NCBI RefSeq assembly: GCF_001428625.1
Contig: NZ_LMIE01000002.1
Location: forward strand, 104,272 to 168,271
DNA from: Hydrogenophaga sp. Root209
Lineage (GTDB): Bacteria > Pseudomonadota > Gammaproteobacteria > Burkholderiales > Burkholderiaceae_C
Direction of reading: 5' to 3'
DNA: 64,000 nt
The notes beneath the pieces are model-generated. The model was given only the letters and a program-made list of their open reading frames with translations. It was not told where the DNA came from and did no database searches. Of this stretch, positions 1 through 9,009 are shown piece after piece (within the stretch, counting starts at the first letter, position 1; every line of letters starts with the position of its first letter). Both the position numbers and the translations under genes were made by a program.

Positions 1-2
1 TC

Positions 3-356
<354 letters not shown>

Positions 357-364
357 AGACATGC

Positions 365-679
365 CTACTTGAACTTGTAGTGGTCCCGGTTGAGCACCGC
401 CGCGATGGCGGTGACTTCTTCGGGAAAGAGTTGCAGGTTCAGCTGCGTGCTGCAGTTCTCCACCATGCCGCGCAACAGGCTGGCGTTGTTGATGCGGCCT
501 TGCGGGCGGTAGATGGCGCTGCCGTCGCCGCCGACCTTGCTGGCGTGGCATTGCGCGCATTTGTTGTCTGCAATGAGCTTGGTGCCCAGGGCCAAGTCGG
601 CGCCTTTGAAGATCTCGGCGCCCTGGGCCTGCGCCAGCGGGGGCACGAACAGGGCGAGGGCGAGCAGGGTGGTCTTCAT
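365..679 (-). CDS. Small secreted c-type cytochrome
   Basis: A 104-residue protein with a signal peptide (MKTTLLALALFVPPLAQAQ) and one haem-binding motif CAQCH at about residues 41-45. This predicts a periplasmic monohaem cytochrome c, an electron carrier or a subunit of a redox enzyme. The frame is open to 733, but the start at 679 is preferred: it gives a clean signal peptide and has GAGGAG just upstream. The methionine in RGMVENC is a possible sixth haem ligand (inference). There is no adjacent oxidase, so the partner is unknown. Confidence 0.85.
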   Translation of the reverse strand: MKTTLLALALFVPPLAQAQGAEIFKGADLALGTKLIADNKCAQCHASKVGGDGSAIYRPQGRINNASLLRGMVENCSTQLNLQLFPEEVTAIAAVLNRDHYKFK

Positions 680-753
680 GGGTTCTCCTCGGGTGGTCGC
701 GTGGGGTGTCGTGATCAGCGAAACTAAACCCATCTCCCCCGCTTGTCCAACCC

Positions 754-1293
754 ATGACCATTCACACCATTCTGAAAATGGGCGATCCGCGCCTGCTGCG
801 CCATGCCCAGCCCGTCACCCACTTCGACACGCCCGAGCTGCATCAACTGGTGACCGACCTGCAGGACACCATGGTGGCGGCCAATGGCGCCGGTCTGGCC
901 GCGCCGCAGATCGGCGTGGACCTGCAGGTGCTCATCTTCGGCAGCGGCACACCCAACCCGCGCTATCCGGAGGCGCCCGTGGTGCCTCGCACCGTGATGG
1001 TGAATCCGGTCATCACGCCGTTGGGTGACGAGGAGGAAGAGGGCTGGGAAGGCTGTCTGTCGGTGCCGGGCTTGCGTGGCGTGGTGCCGCGTTGGCGCCG
1101 CATCCGCTATCAGGGTGTCGACGAGTGGGGACGGGCCATTGACCGCGAGGCCGAGGGCTTTCATGCACGGGTGGTGCAGCACGAGTGCGACCACCTCTGG
1201 GGCACGCTCTACCCCATGCGGGTGCGCGACTTCACCCGTTTCGGTTTCACCGAAGTGCTCTTTCCGGGCCTGGACGCAGGTGACGACGATTGA
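754..1293 (+). CDS. def: Peptide deformylase
   Basis: A 179-residue enzyme that removes the formyl group from the N-terminal methionine of new proteins. All three family motifs are visible: [10 protein letters not shown] at about 45-54, EGCLSVPG with the metal-binding Cys at about 101, and QHECDHLWG with two metal-binding His (143, 147) and the catalytic Glu144. The length is usual for the family. No strong ribosome binding site is seen before the ATG. The gene is divergent from the cytochrome gene. The usual partner fmt is not next to it, so this may be a second deformylase copy rather than the def-fmt one (inference). Confidence 0.93.
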   Translation: MTIHTILKMGDPRLLRHAQPVTHFDTPELHQLVTDLQDTMVAANGAGLAAPQIGVDLQVLIFGSGTPNPRYPEAPVVPRTVMVNPVITPLGDEEEEGWEGCLSVPGLRGVVPRWRRIRYQGVDEWGRAIDREAEGFHARVVQHECDHLWGTLYPMRVRDFTRFGFTEVLFPGLDAGDDD

Positions 1294-1390
1294 AACAATT
1301 CGTCGCGCGATTGAAATGAATTGAAATGTTCGTGCGGGCAAATCAACTAGAGTCATGCCCGGCAAACCAACGAACAGGGACTCCCATTTC

Positions 1391-2812
1391 ATGAAGCACA
1401 TGCTTGCCGTGGCCGCCTGCGCCGCCTTGCTGAGCGCCTGCAGCGTGACCAAGCCACCGCCCGAGGTGGCGGTTGACCTGGCCAGCACCTGGTACGCGCC
1501 GCCCCTGGCCCACCAGGGCAACACACAAGAGCTCACCCGCTGGTGGGAGCGGTTTGACGATCCGGTGCTCACCGACTGGATCGCCCGTGCGCAGGCACAG
1601 AGCCCGACGATCGCCACCGCCCGTGCGCAGGTGTTTGCTGCCCGCGCAGCAAGATTCGGCGTGGAGGCGCAGAACGGGCCGCAGGTGAATGCGGTGGCCA
1701 ACGCCACCCGTGGCATCACCGATCCGACCGTTCCCTTGGGCACAACGCTCAGCGCAGGCCTGCAGGCCTCGTGGGCCATTGGTCTCTGGGGCGAGCGCCA
1801 GGCCCGCCTGGGCAGCGCTCAGGCACAGCAAGACGCGGCTGGAGCGGGTTGGCACGAAGCCCGCGTGCTGGTGGCCTCCGAGCTGGCGCAACTCTATTTT
1901 TCGCAACGCCTGTGCCGCGAACAGCTCGCGGTGGCCTTGCGTGACCGCGATTCGCGCGCGGTCACCTCGCAGAACAACACCACGTCGGAGCGCGCAGGCC
2001 TCACTGCGCCGGCGGTGGCTGCGCTGGCCCGCGCCAGCGCGGCGGAGAGCGCGGCGCGTCACCGGCAGCAGAACGAGACCTGCGAGCGTCAGGTGAAGTC
2101 GCTCACGGCGCTCACCGGCGTGCCTGAGCCCGAGGTGCGCCAGCGGCTGGCCAGTGCGCCGGCCTTGCTGTCGTCGCAGCGGCTGGCCAGCATGCTCTCG
2201 GTGAGCGCCGTGCCCGCCGAGGTGATCCGCCAGCGGCCCGACGTGTACCGCGCCCAGCGCGAGCTGGTGGCCGCCAGCGAAGACGTGGGCGTGGCGAAGG
2301 CGGCGCTGCTGCCGGGCCTCTCGCTCTCCGGCAGCCTGCTGCGCAACCGTTTCTCGGGCGGCGGCACCGAAGGCACGTTCAACACCTGGGCCATCGGCCC
2401 GCTCAGCCTGAGCCTGCCGCTGCTCGGGCGCGACAGCCTGCGCGCCAGCACCGACAGCGCGCAAGCCCGCTACGAAGCCGCCGCCGTGGCTTATGCCAGC
2501 ACCCTGCGCCAGGCCGTGGCCGAGGTGGAGCAGGCGCTGGTGACGCTCTCCAGCCTGCGCGAGCGCGAGGCGTCCACCGAGACCGCGGTGGCGGGCTACG
2601 AGCAGTCACTCAAGGGCACCGAGGCGCGGTACCGCGTGGGCCTGGCCAACCTCAACGAGCTGGAGGAGGCCCGCCGCCTCAAGCTCAACGCCGACAGCAG
2701 CGCGGTGGCGCTGCAGCAGGAACGCATCAACGCCTGGATCCAGCTCTACGTCGCCTTGGGCGGTGGCTTCGATCCCGTGAACAACCCCAACGCACTCAAA
2801 GACCCCGCATGA
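1391..2812 (+). CDS. RND efflux outer-membrane lipoprotein (NodT/TolC family)
   Basis: A 473-residue outer-membrane channel for the pump encoded downstream. The N-terminus MKHMLAVAACAALLSAC is a lipoprotein signal with the lipidated Cys at about 17. The body has the long alpha-helical repeats of the outer-membrane efflux family (for example AEVIRQRPDVYRAQRELVAA and the repeat near the C-terminus ending NELEEARRLKLNADS). The frame stays open 12 codons further upstream, but the ATG at 1391 begins the lipoprotein signal and has AGGGA before it. The stop overlaps the start of the fusion-protein gene by 4 bases, so the two are probably translationally coupled. Confidence 0.9.
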   Translation: MKHMLAVAACAALLSACSVTKPPPEVAVDLASTWYAPPLAHQGNTQELTRWWERFDDPVLTDWIARAQAQSPTIATARAQVFAARAARFGVEAQNGPQVNAVANATRGITDPTVPLGTTLSAGLQASWAIGLWGERQARLGSAQAQQDAAGAGWHEARVLVASELAQLYFSQRLCREQLAVALRDRDSRAVTSQNNTTSERAGLTAPAVAALARASAAESAARHRQQNETCERQVKSLTALTGVPEPEVRQRLASAPALLSSQRLASMLSVSAVPAEVIRQRPDVYRAQRELVAASEDVGVAKAALLPGLSLSGSLLRNRFSGGGTEGTFNTWAIGPLSLSLPLLGRDSLRASTDSAQARYEAAAVAYASTLRQAVAEVEQALVTLSSLREREASTETAVAGYEQSLKGTEARYRVGLANLNELEEARRLKLNADSSAVALQQERINAWIQLYVALGGGFDPVNNPNALKDPA

Positions 2813-3930
2813 ATGCCACACCTTCGCAATCGCGCAAACGCTGGCTCTGGCTGGCCATCGCACTGGCCCTGGTGCTGCTGGTGGTGTTCTGGATGTTCAT
2901 CAAGAAGCCGCCGGCACCCGAGGTCGATGCGGTGGCCGCCGACGCCGGGCCCAAACCTTCACTCACCGTGACGGTGGCCCGGCCCGAACGCAGCAGCCTG
3001 CCGATCCGCCTGCAGGCCAACGGCAACATCACCGCCTGGCAGGAAGCCAGCGTGGGCGCTGAACTCAACGGCCTGCGGCTGGCGTCGGTGAACGTGAACG
3101 TAGGTGATGTGGTGCGCAAGGGCCAGGTACTGGCCGAGTTCGCCCGCGAAACCACGCAGGCCGACAGCCTGCAGAGCCGGGCCAGCCTGATGCAGGCCGA
3201 GGCCAGTTTCGAGAACGCCAAGGCCGACGCCGACCGCGCACGCTCCATTCAGGACAGCGGCGCGCTGTCGGCATCGCAGGTGGCGCAGTACCTCACGCAG
3301 GAGAAGGTGGCGCGCGCGCAGCTGGAAGCGGCCAAGGCTGTGTTGAGCGCGACCGAGGTGCGTCTGGGCAACACCAAGGTGCTCGCGCCTGATGACGGCG
3401 TGATCTCCGCGCGCGGCGCCACCGTGGGCGCGGTGGTGAGTGCGGGGCAGGAGCTGTTCCGCCTGGTGCGCCAGAGCCGCATGGAGTGGCGCGGCGAGGT
3501 CACGCCCAGCGAGGTGGGCCGCATCCGCACCGGCCAGAAGGTGCAGGTCACCGCGGCCAGCGGGTTGGAGATCACCGGTCAGGTGCGCGCGATCGCACCC
3601 AGCGCCGACCCGCAGACGCGCAACATCCTGGTGTTCGTGGACCTGCCCCGTCATGCCGAACTGAAGGCGGGCACCTTTGCCAAGGGCTTCTTCGAGCTGG
3701 GGCAGAGCGAAGCGCTCACGGTGCCGAGCGAGTCCATCGTGGTGCGCGACGGCAGCAACTACGTCTTCGTGATCGACCCGCAAAACAAGGCTGGCCAGCG
3801 CAAGGTGCAGACCGGCCGACGCGTGGGCGAGCGGGTCGAGGTGCTCGAAGGCGTGAAGGCCGACGAGCCCGTGGCAGTGCACGGTGCCGGCTTCCTGAAC
3901 GAAGCCGACCTCGTCAAAGTGGTGAAGTGA
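2809..3930 (+). CDS. RND efflux periplasmic adaptor (membrane fusion protein)
   Basis: A 373-residue HlyD/AcrA-type adaptor. One N-terminal membrane anchor (WLWLAIALALVLLVVFWMF, about 13-31) is followed by the lipoyl half-motif (GAELNGLRLASVNVNVGDVV), an alpha-helical hairpin and a second lipoyl half (KVLAPDDGVISARGATVGAVV), then beta-barrel and membrane-proximal domains. It links the inner-membrane pump to the outer-membrane channel. It sits between those two genes, overlapping the first by 4 bases and lying 10 bases before the pump. The substrate cannot be read from the sequence. Confidence 0.92.
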   Translation: MNATPSQSRKRWLWLAIALALVLLVVFWMFIKKPPAPEVDAVAADAGPKPSLTVTVARPERSSLPIRLQANGNITAWQEASVGAELNGLRLASVNVNVGDVVRKGQVLAEFARETTQADSLQSRASLMQAEASFENAKADADRARSIQDSGALSASQVAQYLTQEKVARAQLEAAKAVLSATEVRLGNTKVLAPDDGVISARGATVGAVVSAGQELFRLVRQSRMEWRGEVTPSEVGRIRTGQKVQVTAASGLEITGQVRAIAPSADPQTRNILVFVDLPRHAELKAGTFAKGFFELGQSEALTVPSESIVVRDGSNYVFVIDPQNKAGQRKVQTGRRVGERVEVLEGVKADEPVAVHGAGFLNEADLVKVVK

Positions 3931-3940
3931 GGACCGGGCC

Positions 3941-6900
3941 ATGAACGTTTCAGCCTGGTCCATCAGGAATCCGATCCCGGCGGCGATGCTGTTCTTCATG
4001 CTCACGCTGGCGGGGCTGTTCTCGTTCCAGCAGATGAAGGTGCAGAACTTCCCCGACCTGGACGTGCCCAACATCACGGTGAGCGCCAGCCTGCCGGGTG
4101 CCGCGCCCAACCAGCTCGAGAACGACGTGGCGCGCGTCATCGAGAACAGCCTGGCCTCGCTGCAAGGCATCAAGCACATCACCACCAAGGTGCAGGACGG
4201 TTCGGTCACCATCACGACCGAGTTCCGCATCGAGAAGAACACCCAGGAGGCGCTGGACGATGTGCGCTCGGCCGTGGCCAAGGTGCGTGGCGATCTGCCG
4301 GCCGATCTGCGCGAGCCCATCATCAACAAGATCGAGCTCGCTGGTGGCGCGGTGTTGGCCTACACCGTGTCGTCCGACAAGATGGACGCGGAAGCCATCT
4401 CCTGGTTCGTCGAGAACGACATTGCCAAACTGCTGCTGTCGGTGCGCGGCGTGGGTGCCATCAACCGCGTGGGTGGCGTGGACCGCGAGGTGCAGGTGCT
4501 GCTGGATCCGCTGAAACTGCAGGCCCTGGGCGCGAGCGCGGCCGATGTGTCGCGCCAGCTGGCCAAGGTGCAGATCGAAAGCGCCGGTGGCCGGGTGGAC
4601 CTGGGTGGCAGCCAACAGCCGCTGCGCACGCTGTCGTCGCTGCAATCGGCCGAGGCCATCTCACGCCTCGAACTGTCCCTGACCGACGGTCGACGCATCC
4701 GGCTGGACCAGATCGCGGAGATCAAGGACACCGTGGCCGAACCGACCGCTGCGGCCTTCCTCGATGGAAAACCCGTGGTGGGTTTCGAGGTGGCGCGCAG
4801 CCGCGGCGCGAGCGAGATCGAAGTGGGCGATGGCGTGCGCGCCAAGCTCAAAGACCTGCAGGCCGCGCGGCCCGATCTGCGCATCACCGAGTCGTTCGAT
4901 TTCGTCACGCCGGTGAACGAAGAGTTCGACGGCTCCATGACACTGCTCTACGAAGGCGCCATCCTGGCGGTGCTGGTGGTGTGGCTCTTCTTGCGCGACT
5001 TCCGGGCCACGGTGGTCTCGGCCGTGGCGCTGCCGCTGTCGGCCATCCCGGCCTTCATCGGCATGCATTACATGGGCTTCACCATCAACGTTGTCACGCT
5101 GCTGGCCATGTCGCTGGTGATCGGCATTCTGGTGGACGACGCCATCGTGGAGGTGGAGAACATCGTGCGCCACATGCGCATGGGCAAGACGCCGTACCAG
5201 GCGTCGATGGAAGCCGCCGACGAGATCGGCCTGGCCGTGATCGCCACCACCTTTGCGTTGATCGCGGTGTTCCTGCCCACGGCCTTCATGTCCGGCATTC
5301 CGGGCAAGTTCTTCAAGCAGTTCGGGTGGACGGCCTCGTTTGCCGTGTTCGCCTCGCTGGTGGTGGCGCGCGCGCTCACGCCCATGATGGCGGCCTACCT
5401 GCTCAAGCCGGTGGTGCTGGCCAAGGACATGCCGCGCTGGGCGCGCAGCAGCCGCGTGACGGGTGCGATCTGGCGTTGGATGACCAACCAGGACGAACCG
5501 GCCTGGCTCGACACCTACCGGGGCTGGGCCGCCTGGTGCATCCGCCACCGCTGGATCACCATGATCGGCGCCGGCGTGTTCTTTTTCGCCTCGCTGGCGC
5601 TGATCCCGCTGCTGCCGCAGGGCTTCATCCCGGCCGACGACAACTCGCAGACGCAGGTCTACATCGAGTTGCCGCCGGGCGCCACGCTGCAGCAGACCAT
5701 CGCCAGTGCCGAACGCGCGCGTCTGCTGGTGGTGGCGGTGCCGCATGTGAAGTCGGTCTACACCACCATCGGCTCGGGCTCGGCCGGCAGCGACCCGTTT
5801 GCGCCACAAGGCACGGCCGAGTCGCGCAAGGCAGCGCTCACCATCCAGCTCGACGCGCGCGGCACGCGGCCACGCAAGCAGGTGATCGAAAACCAGATAC
5901 GTTCGGCCATGTCCAATCTGCCGGGCGTGCGCAGCAAGGTGGGGCTGGGCGGTTCGGGTGAAAAGTACATCCTGACCCTGACCGGCAACGACGCCGCCGC
6001 ACTGACGACGGCCGCCACCGCGATCGAGCGCGACCTGCGCACCATCGGCGGTGTGGGCAGCATCCAGTCGACCGCGTCGCTGGTGCGCACCGAGATCAGC
6101 GTCACGCCCGACCTCGCGCGCGCCGCCGAGATGGGCGTGACCAGCAGCGCCATCGCCGAGACCCTGCGCATCGCCACTGTGGGCGACTACGACACCGCCC
6201 TGCCCAAGATGAACCTGCCGCAGCGGCAGATCCCCATCGTGGTCAAGCTTGATGCCGCGGCGCGCCACGACCTGGACTTGCTCGGACGCCTGTCGGTGCC
6301 GGGCAGCAAGGGCCCGGTGATGCTGGGACAGGTGGCCACGCTGAGCTTTGGCGGCGGCCCGGCCGTGATCGACCGTTACGACCGCTCGCGCAACATCAAC
6401 TTCGAGGTGGAGCTGGCCGGCATCGCGCTGGGCGACATGAAGACCGCGGTGGAGAAGCTGCCCAGCATCAGCAACCTGCCACCGGGCGTGTCGGTGCTGG
6501 AGATCGGCGACGCCGAGGTGCAGGGCGAGCTGTTCGCCAGCTTCGGCCTGGCCATGCTGACCGGCGTGCTGTGCATCTACATCGTGCTGGTGCTGCTGTT
6601 CAAGGCTTTCCTGCATCCGGTCACCATCCTGGCGGCGCTGCCGCTGTCGTTGGGCGGCGCGTTTGTGGCGCTGCTGGTGGCGGACAAGAGCTTCTCCATG
6701 CCGTCGCTGATCGGCCTGATCATGCTGATGGGCGTGGCGACCAAGAACTCCATCCTGCTGGTGGAGTACGCCATCGAGGCGCGGCGCGAACACGGCATGA
6801 ACCGGCTCGACGCCATCCTGGACGCCTGCCACAAGCGCGCGCGGCCCATCGTGATGACCACCATCGCCATGGGCGCGGGCATGCTGCCGATTGCCATCGG

Positions 6901-7096
6901 CTGGGGCGAGGCCGACAGCAGTTTCCGGTCACCCATGGCGGTGGCGGTGATCGGCGGCCTGATCACCTCCACATTCCTGAGCCTGCTGGTGATCCCGGCG
7001 GTGTTCACACTGGTGGACGATGTGTCACTGTGGTTCGGGCGGCTGTTTCATCGCAAGCCGGCGGACCCGGGCTTAGCCGAAACAATTCGCGCCTAG
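3941..7096 (+). CDS. RND family efflux pump, inner-membrane subunit
   Basis: A 1051-residue AcrB/MexB-type proton-driven exporter of normal family length. It shows the typical first membrane segment (SIRNPIPAAMLFFMLTLAG), the periplasmic porter domain (NFPDLDVPNITVSASLPGA), and the TM4 proton-relay aspartates in GILVDDAIVEVENIVRHM. The second half repeats the fold, with GLIMLMGVATKNSILLVEY at the matching position. It is the last gene of a three-gene operon and no regulator is adjacent. The subgroup (multidrug rather than metal) is inferred from the VDD motif and the lack of heavy-metal pump signatures. Confidence 0.95.
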   Translation: MNVSAWSIRNPIPAAMLFFMLTLAGLFSFQQMKVQNFPDLDVPNITVSASLPGAAPNQLENDVARVIENSLASLQGIKHITTKVQDGSVTITTEFRIEKNTQEALDDVRSAVAKVRGDLPADLREPIINKIELAGGAVLAYTVSSDKMDAEAISWFVENDIAKLLLSVRGVGAINRVGGVDREVQVLLDPLKLQALGASAADVSRQLAKVQIESAGGRVDLGGSQQPLRTLSSLQSAEAISRLELSLTDGRRIRLDQIAEIKDTVAEPTAAAFLDGKPVVGFEVARSRGASEIEVGDGVRAKLKDLQAARPDLRITESFDFVTPVNEEFDGSMTLLYEGAILAVLVVWLFLRDFRATVVSAVALPLSAIPAFIGMHYMGFTINVVTLLAMSLVIGILVDDAIVEVENIVRHMRMGKTPYQASMEAADEIGLAVIATTFALIAVFLPTAFMSGIPGKFFKQFGWTASFAVFASLVVARALTPMMAAYLLKPVVLAKDMPRWARSSRVTGAIWRWMTNQDEPAWLDTYRGWAAWCIRHRWITMIGAGVFFFASLALIPLLPQGFIPADDNSQTQVYIELPPGATLQQTIASAERARLLVVAVPHVKSVYTTIGSGSAGSDPFAPQGTAESRKAALTIQLDARGTRPRKQVIENQIRSAMSNLPGVRSKVGLGGSGEKYILTLTGNDAAALTTAATAIERDLRTIGGVGSIQSTASLVRTEISVTPDLARAAEMGVTSSAIAETLRIATVGDYDTALPKMNLPQRQIPIVVKLDAAARHDLDLLGRLSVPGSKGPVMLGQVATLSFGGGPAVIDRYDRSRNINFEVELAGIALGDMKTAVEKLPSISNLPPGVSVLEIGDAEVQGELFASFGLAMLTGVLCIYIVLVLLFKAFLHPVTILAALPLSLGGAFVALLVADKSFSMPSLIGLIMLMGVATKNSILLVEYAIEARREHGMNRLDAILDACHKRARPIVMTTIAMGAGMLPIAIGWGEADSSFRSPMAVAVIGGLITSTFLSLLVIPAVFTLVDDVSLWFGRLFHRKPADPGLAETIRA

Positions 7097-7119
7097 CGCT
7101 TGCCAGATATGAAAAGCCA

Positions 7120-7165
7120 TTGCATCAATTGATAAGTTCCCGCTACAGTGCGTTACATCTAACGC
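7120..7165 (+). promoter_or_regulatory. Candidate promoter with two dyads before the solute-binding protein gene
   Basis: TTGCAT (7120-7125) and TACAGT (7144-7149), 18 bases apart, resemble -35 and -10 boxes. The spacer begins with the perfect palindrome ATCAATTGAT (7124-7133). Just past the -10 lies GCGTTA-CATC-TAACGC (7150-7165), a perfect 6-base dyad covering the expected start of transcription. The stretch is AT-richer than its surroundings. This is a visual match only. Confidence 0.4.
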
Positions 7166-7183
7166 TTTGGGGGGTACTTCCGT

Positions 7184-8773
7184 ATGCGTTCTACAACTCT
7201 TCGGGTGCGGTGGCTCTACCCCGCAATCGCATGCGCGGCGTTGTCAGATGTGGGTCTGGCGCAAACCCTTCGTTGGGCATCTCAGGGCGACTTGTTGACC
7301 CTGGACCCCCACTCGCAAAACGAGTTGCTCACCAACGCCATCAACAGCCAGGTGCATGAAACCTTGGTGTCGCGCGGAAAGAAGCTTGAAATCGAGCCTG
7401 GCTTGGCGTCTGCCTGGCAGCAAATCGGTCCTCTGCACTGGCGCTTTCAGTTGCGCCCGAATGTGAAGTTTCACGATGGCAGCGTCCTGACTGCGGACGA
7501 TGTGACGTATTCCATTCTGCGGGCGAAGGACCCGGCATCGGGGATTCGCGTTTATGCCAACGCGCTGGGAGAGCCGCGCAAGGTCAACGATCTCACCGTC
7601 GATTTCCTGCTGACAGAGTTCAACCCCATCTTTCTGCAGCACCTTTCGTTGGTGCACATCATGAACAAGGCGTGGTCTGCCAAGCACAACGCATTGCGGC
7701 CGCAGGACTTCAAGAATCGGGAAGAAAAACACACCGCGCTCAACGCCAACGGCACGGGCCCCTTCATGGTGGGCTCGCGCGAGGCCGATGTGAAAACCGT
7801 GTTTCGACGCCATGCCGGGTGGTGGGGCAACTTCGAAGGCAATGTGCGGGAGGTGATCTACACGCCCATCAAGAGCGATGCCACACGCTCGGCTGCTCTG
7901 GTGGCCGGGGAACTCGATTTTGTGCTCGATCCTCCGCCCCAGGACCTGGACCGACTGCGTTCAAGTCCCGGACTGAAAGTGGTTGACGGCATGGAGAATC
8001 GCATCATCTTCATTGGCATGGATCAGGGCCGCGATGAACTTCTCTACAGCACTGTCAAGGGCAAGAATCCGTTCAAGGATGTGCGCGTGCGCCGTGCACT
8101 GGCGCAAGCGGTGGACATCGAGACCCTGCGAAGCAGGCTCATGCGAGGGCAGGCCGTGCCCACGGGTGCCCTGGCGTCCACGCCTCTGAGTGTCTTCAAT
8201 GACCCCGAGCTGGAAAGGCGTTTGCCTTTTGACCTGTCGCGCGCCAGGTCGCTGATGGCGGAGGCGGGCTACGAAGACGGCTTCGGCGTGACGCTGGACT
8301 GTCCCAACAACCGCTATGTCAACGACGAAAAGATCTGCGTTGCACTGGCTGCCATGTGGGCTCAGATCGGCGTCAAGGTCACGGTCAATGCGCAACCGCG
8401 CGCGATCTATTTCCCCAAGGTGGAGAAGCTGGACATCTCGATGTACCTGCTCGGCTGGGGCGGGAGCATCACCGACGCGGAAACCACGCTCACACCGCTC
8501 ATGCGCAGTCGCGGCGAAGGTGGTGTGGGACAGTTCAATTTCGGCAACTTCAAGAACCCCCGGCTGGACCAATTGGCAGCTCAAAGCAGCAGAGAGACCG
8601 ATCCCATCCGCCGTGAAGAGCTGATCAAGGCAGCGATGAGGGAGCACAACGAGCAGGTACACCACATAGCCTTGCACCGCCAGGTGATTCCCTGGGCCAT
8701 GCGCAACAACGTGGAGGTCGTGCATCGACCGGACAATTGGCTGGAGTGGCGTTGGGTCACCGTGGGCCACTGA
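7184..8773 (+). CDS. ABC transporter substrate-binding protein, family 5 (peptide/nickel type)
   Basis: A 529-residue periplasmic binding protein. A signal peptide (first 26 residues or so, ending VGLAQ) is followed by the start of a mature family-5 protein (TLRWASQGDLLTLDPHSQNE). LHWRFQLRPNVKFHDGS is the family signature, and the body keeps the usual length and order. Such proteins bind peptides, opines, sugars or metal complexes for an ABC importer. No permease or ATPase gene is nearby, so it is an orphan that must use components encoded elsewhere or act as a sensor (inference). GGGGGG before the ATG is a poor ribosome binding site. Confidence 0.88.
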   Translation: MRSTTLRVRWLYPAIACAALSDVGLAQTLRWASQGDLLTLDPHSQNELLTNAINSQVHETLVSRGKKLEIEPGLASAWQQIGPLHWRFQLRPNVKFHDGSVLTADDVTYSILRAKDPASGIRVYANALGEPRKVNDLTVDFLLTEFNPIFLQHLSLVHIMNKAWSAKHNALRPQDFKNREEKHTALNANGTGPFMVGSREADVKTVFRRHAGWWGNFEGNVREVIYTPIKSDATRSAALVAGELDFVLDPPPQDLDRLRSSPGLKVVDGMENRIIFIGMDQGRDELLYSTVKGKNPFKDVRVRRALAQAVDIETLRSRLMRGQAVPTGALASTPLSVFNDPELERRLPFDLSRARSLMAEAGYEDGFGVTLDCPNNRYVNDEKICVALAAMWAQIGVKVTVNAQPRAIYFPKVEKLDISMYLLGWGGSITDAETTLTPLMRSRGEGGVGQFNFGNFKNPRLDQLAAQSSRETDPIRREELIKAAMREHNEQVHHIALHRQVIPWAMRNNVEVVHRPDNWLEWRWVTVGH

Positions 8774-8839
8774 GACCTGCGGCCATTCCGTCATCCGTAC
8801 CCTGCCATCCCCATGGGCTGCTGCGCCGGGCACGAACAA

Positions 8840-8857
8840 CCTACCCGTTCGGGTAGG
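8840..8857. promoter_or_regulatory. Perfect 7-base inverted repeat, possible operator
   Basis: CCTACCC-GTTC-GGGTAGG lies in the 236-base gap before the cyclase operon, about 150 bases ahead of the chosen start. It has no T-tract, which argues against a terminator. Its place upstream of an operon ending in a LuxR-type regulator suggests a protein-binding site (inference). I found no second copy in the window. Confidence 0.45.
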
Positions 8858-9009
8858 GTGCCCAATGGGTGGGTGAAGCTAGCCTTCAACCCATGCCAGC
8901 CCGCCCCTTGCCAACGCGCTATCGCCCCGTCGCCGTGCACGGATTTCCGGCGCATTGGGGCAGGCGCAGATGCTTCAACCCGCTCCGAAGCCTCAAACGG
9001 GAGGGCATC

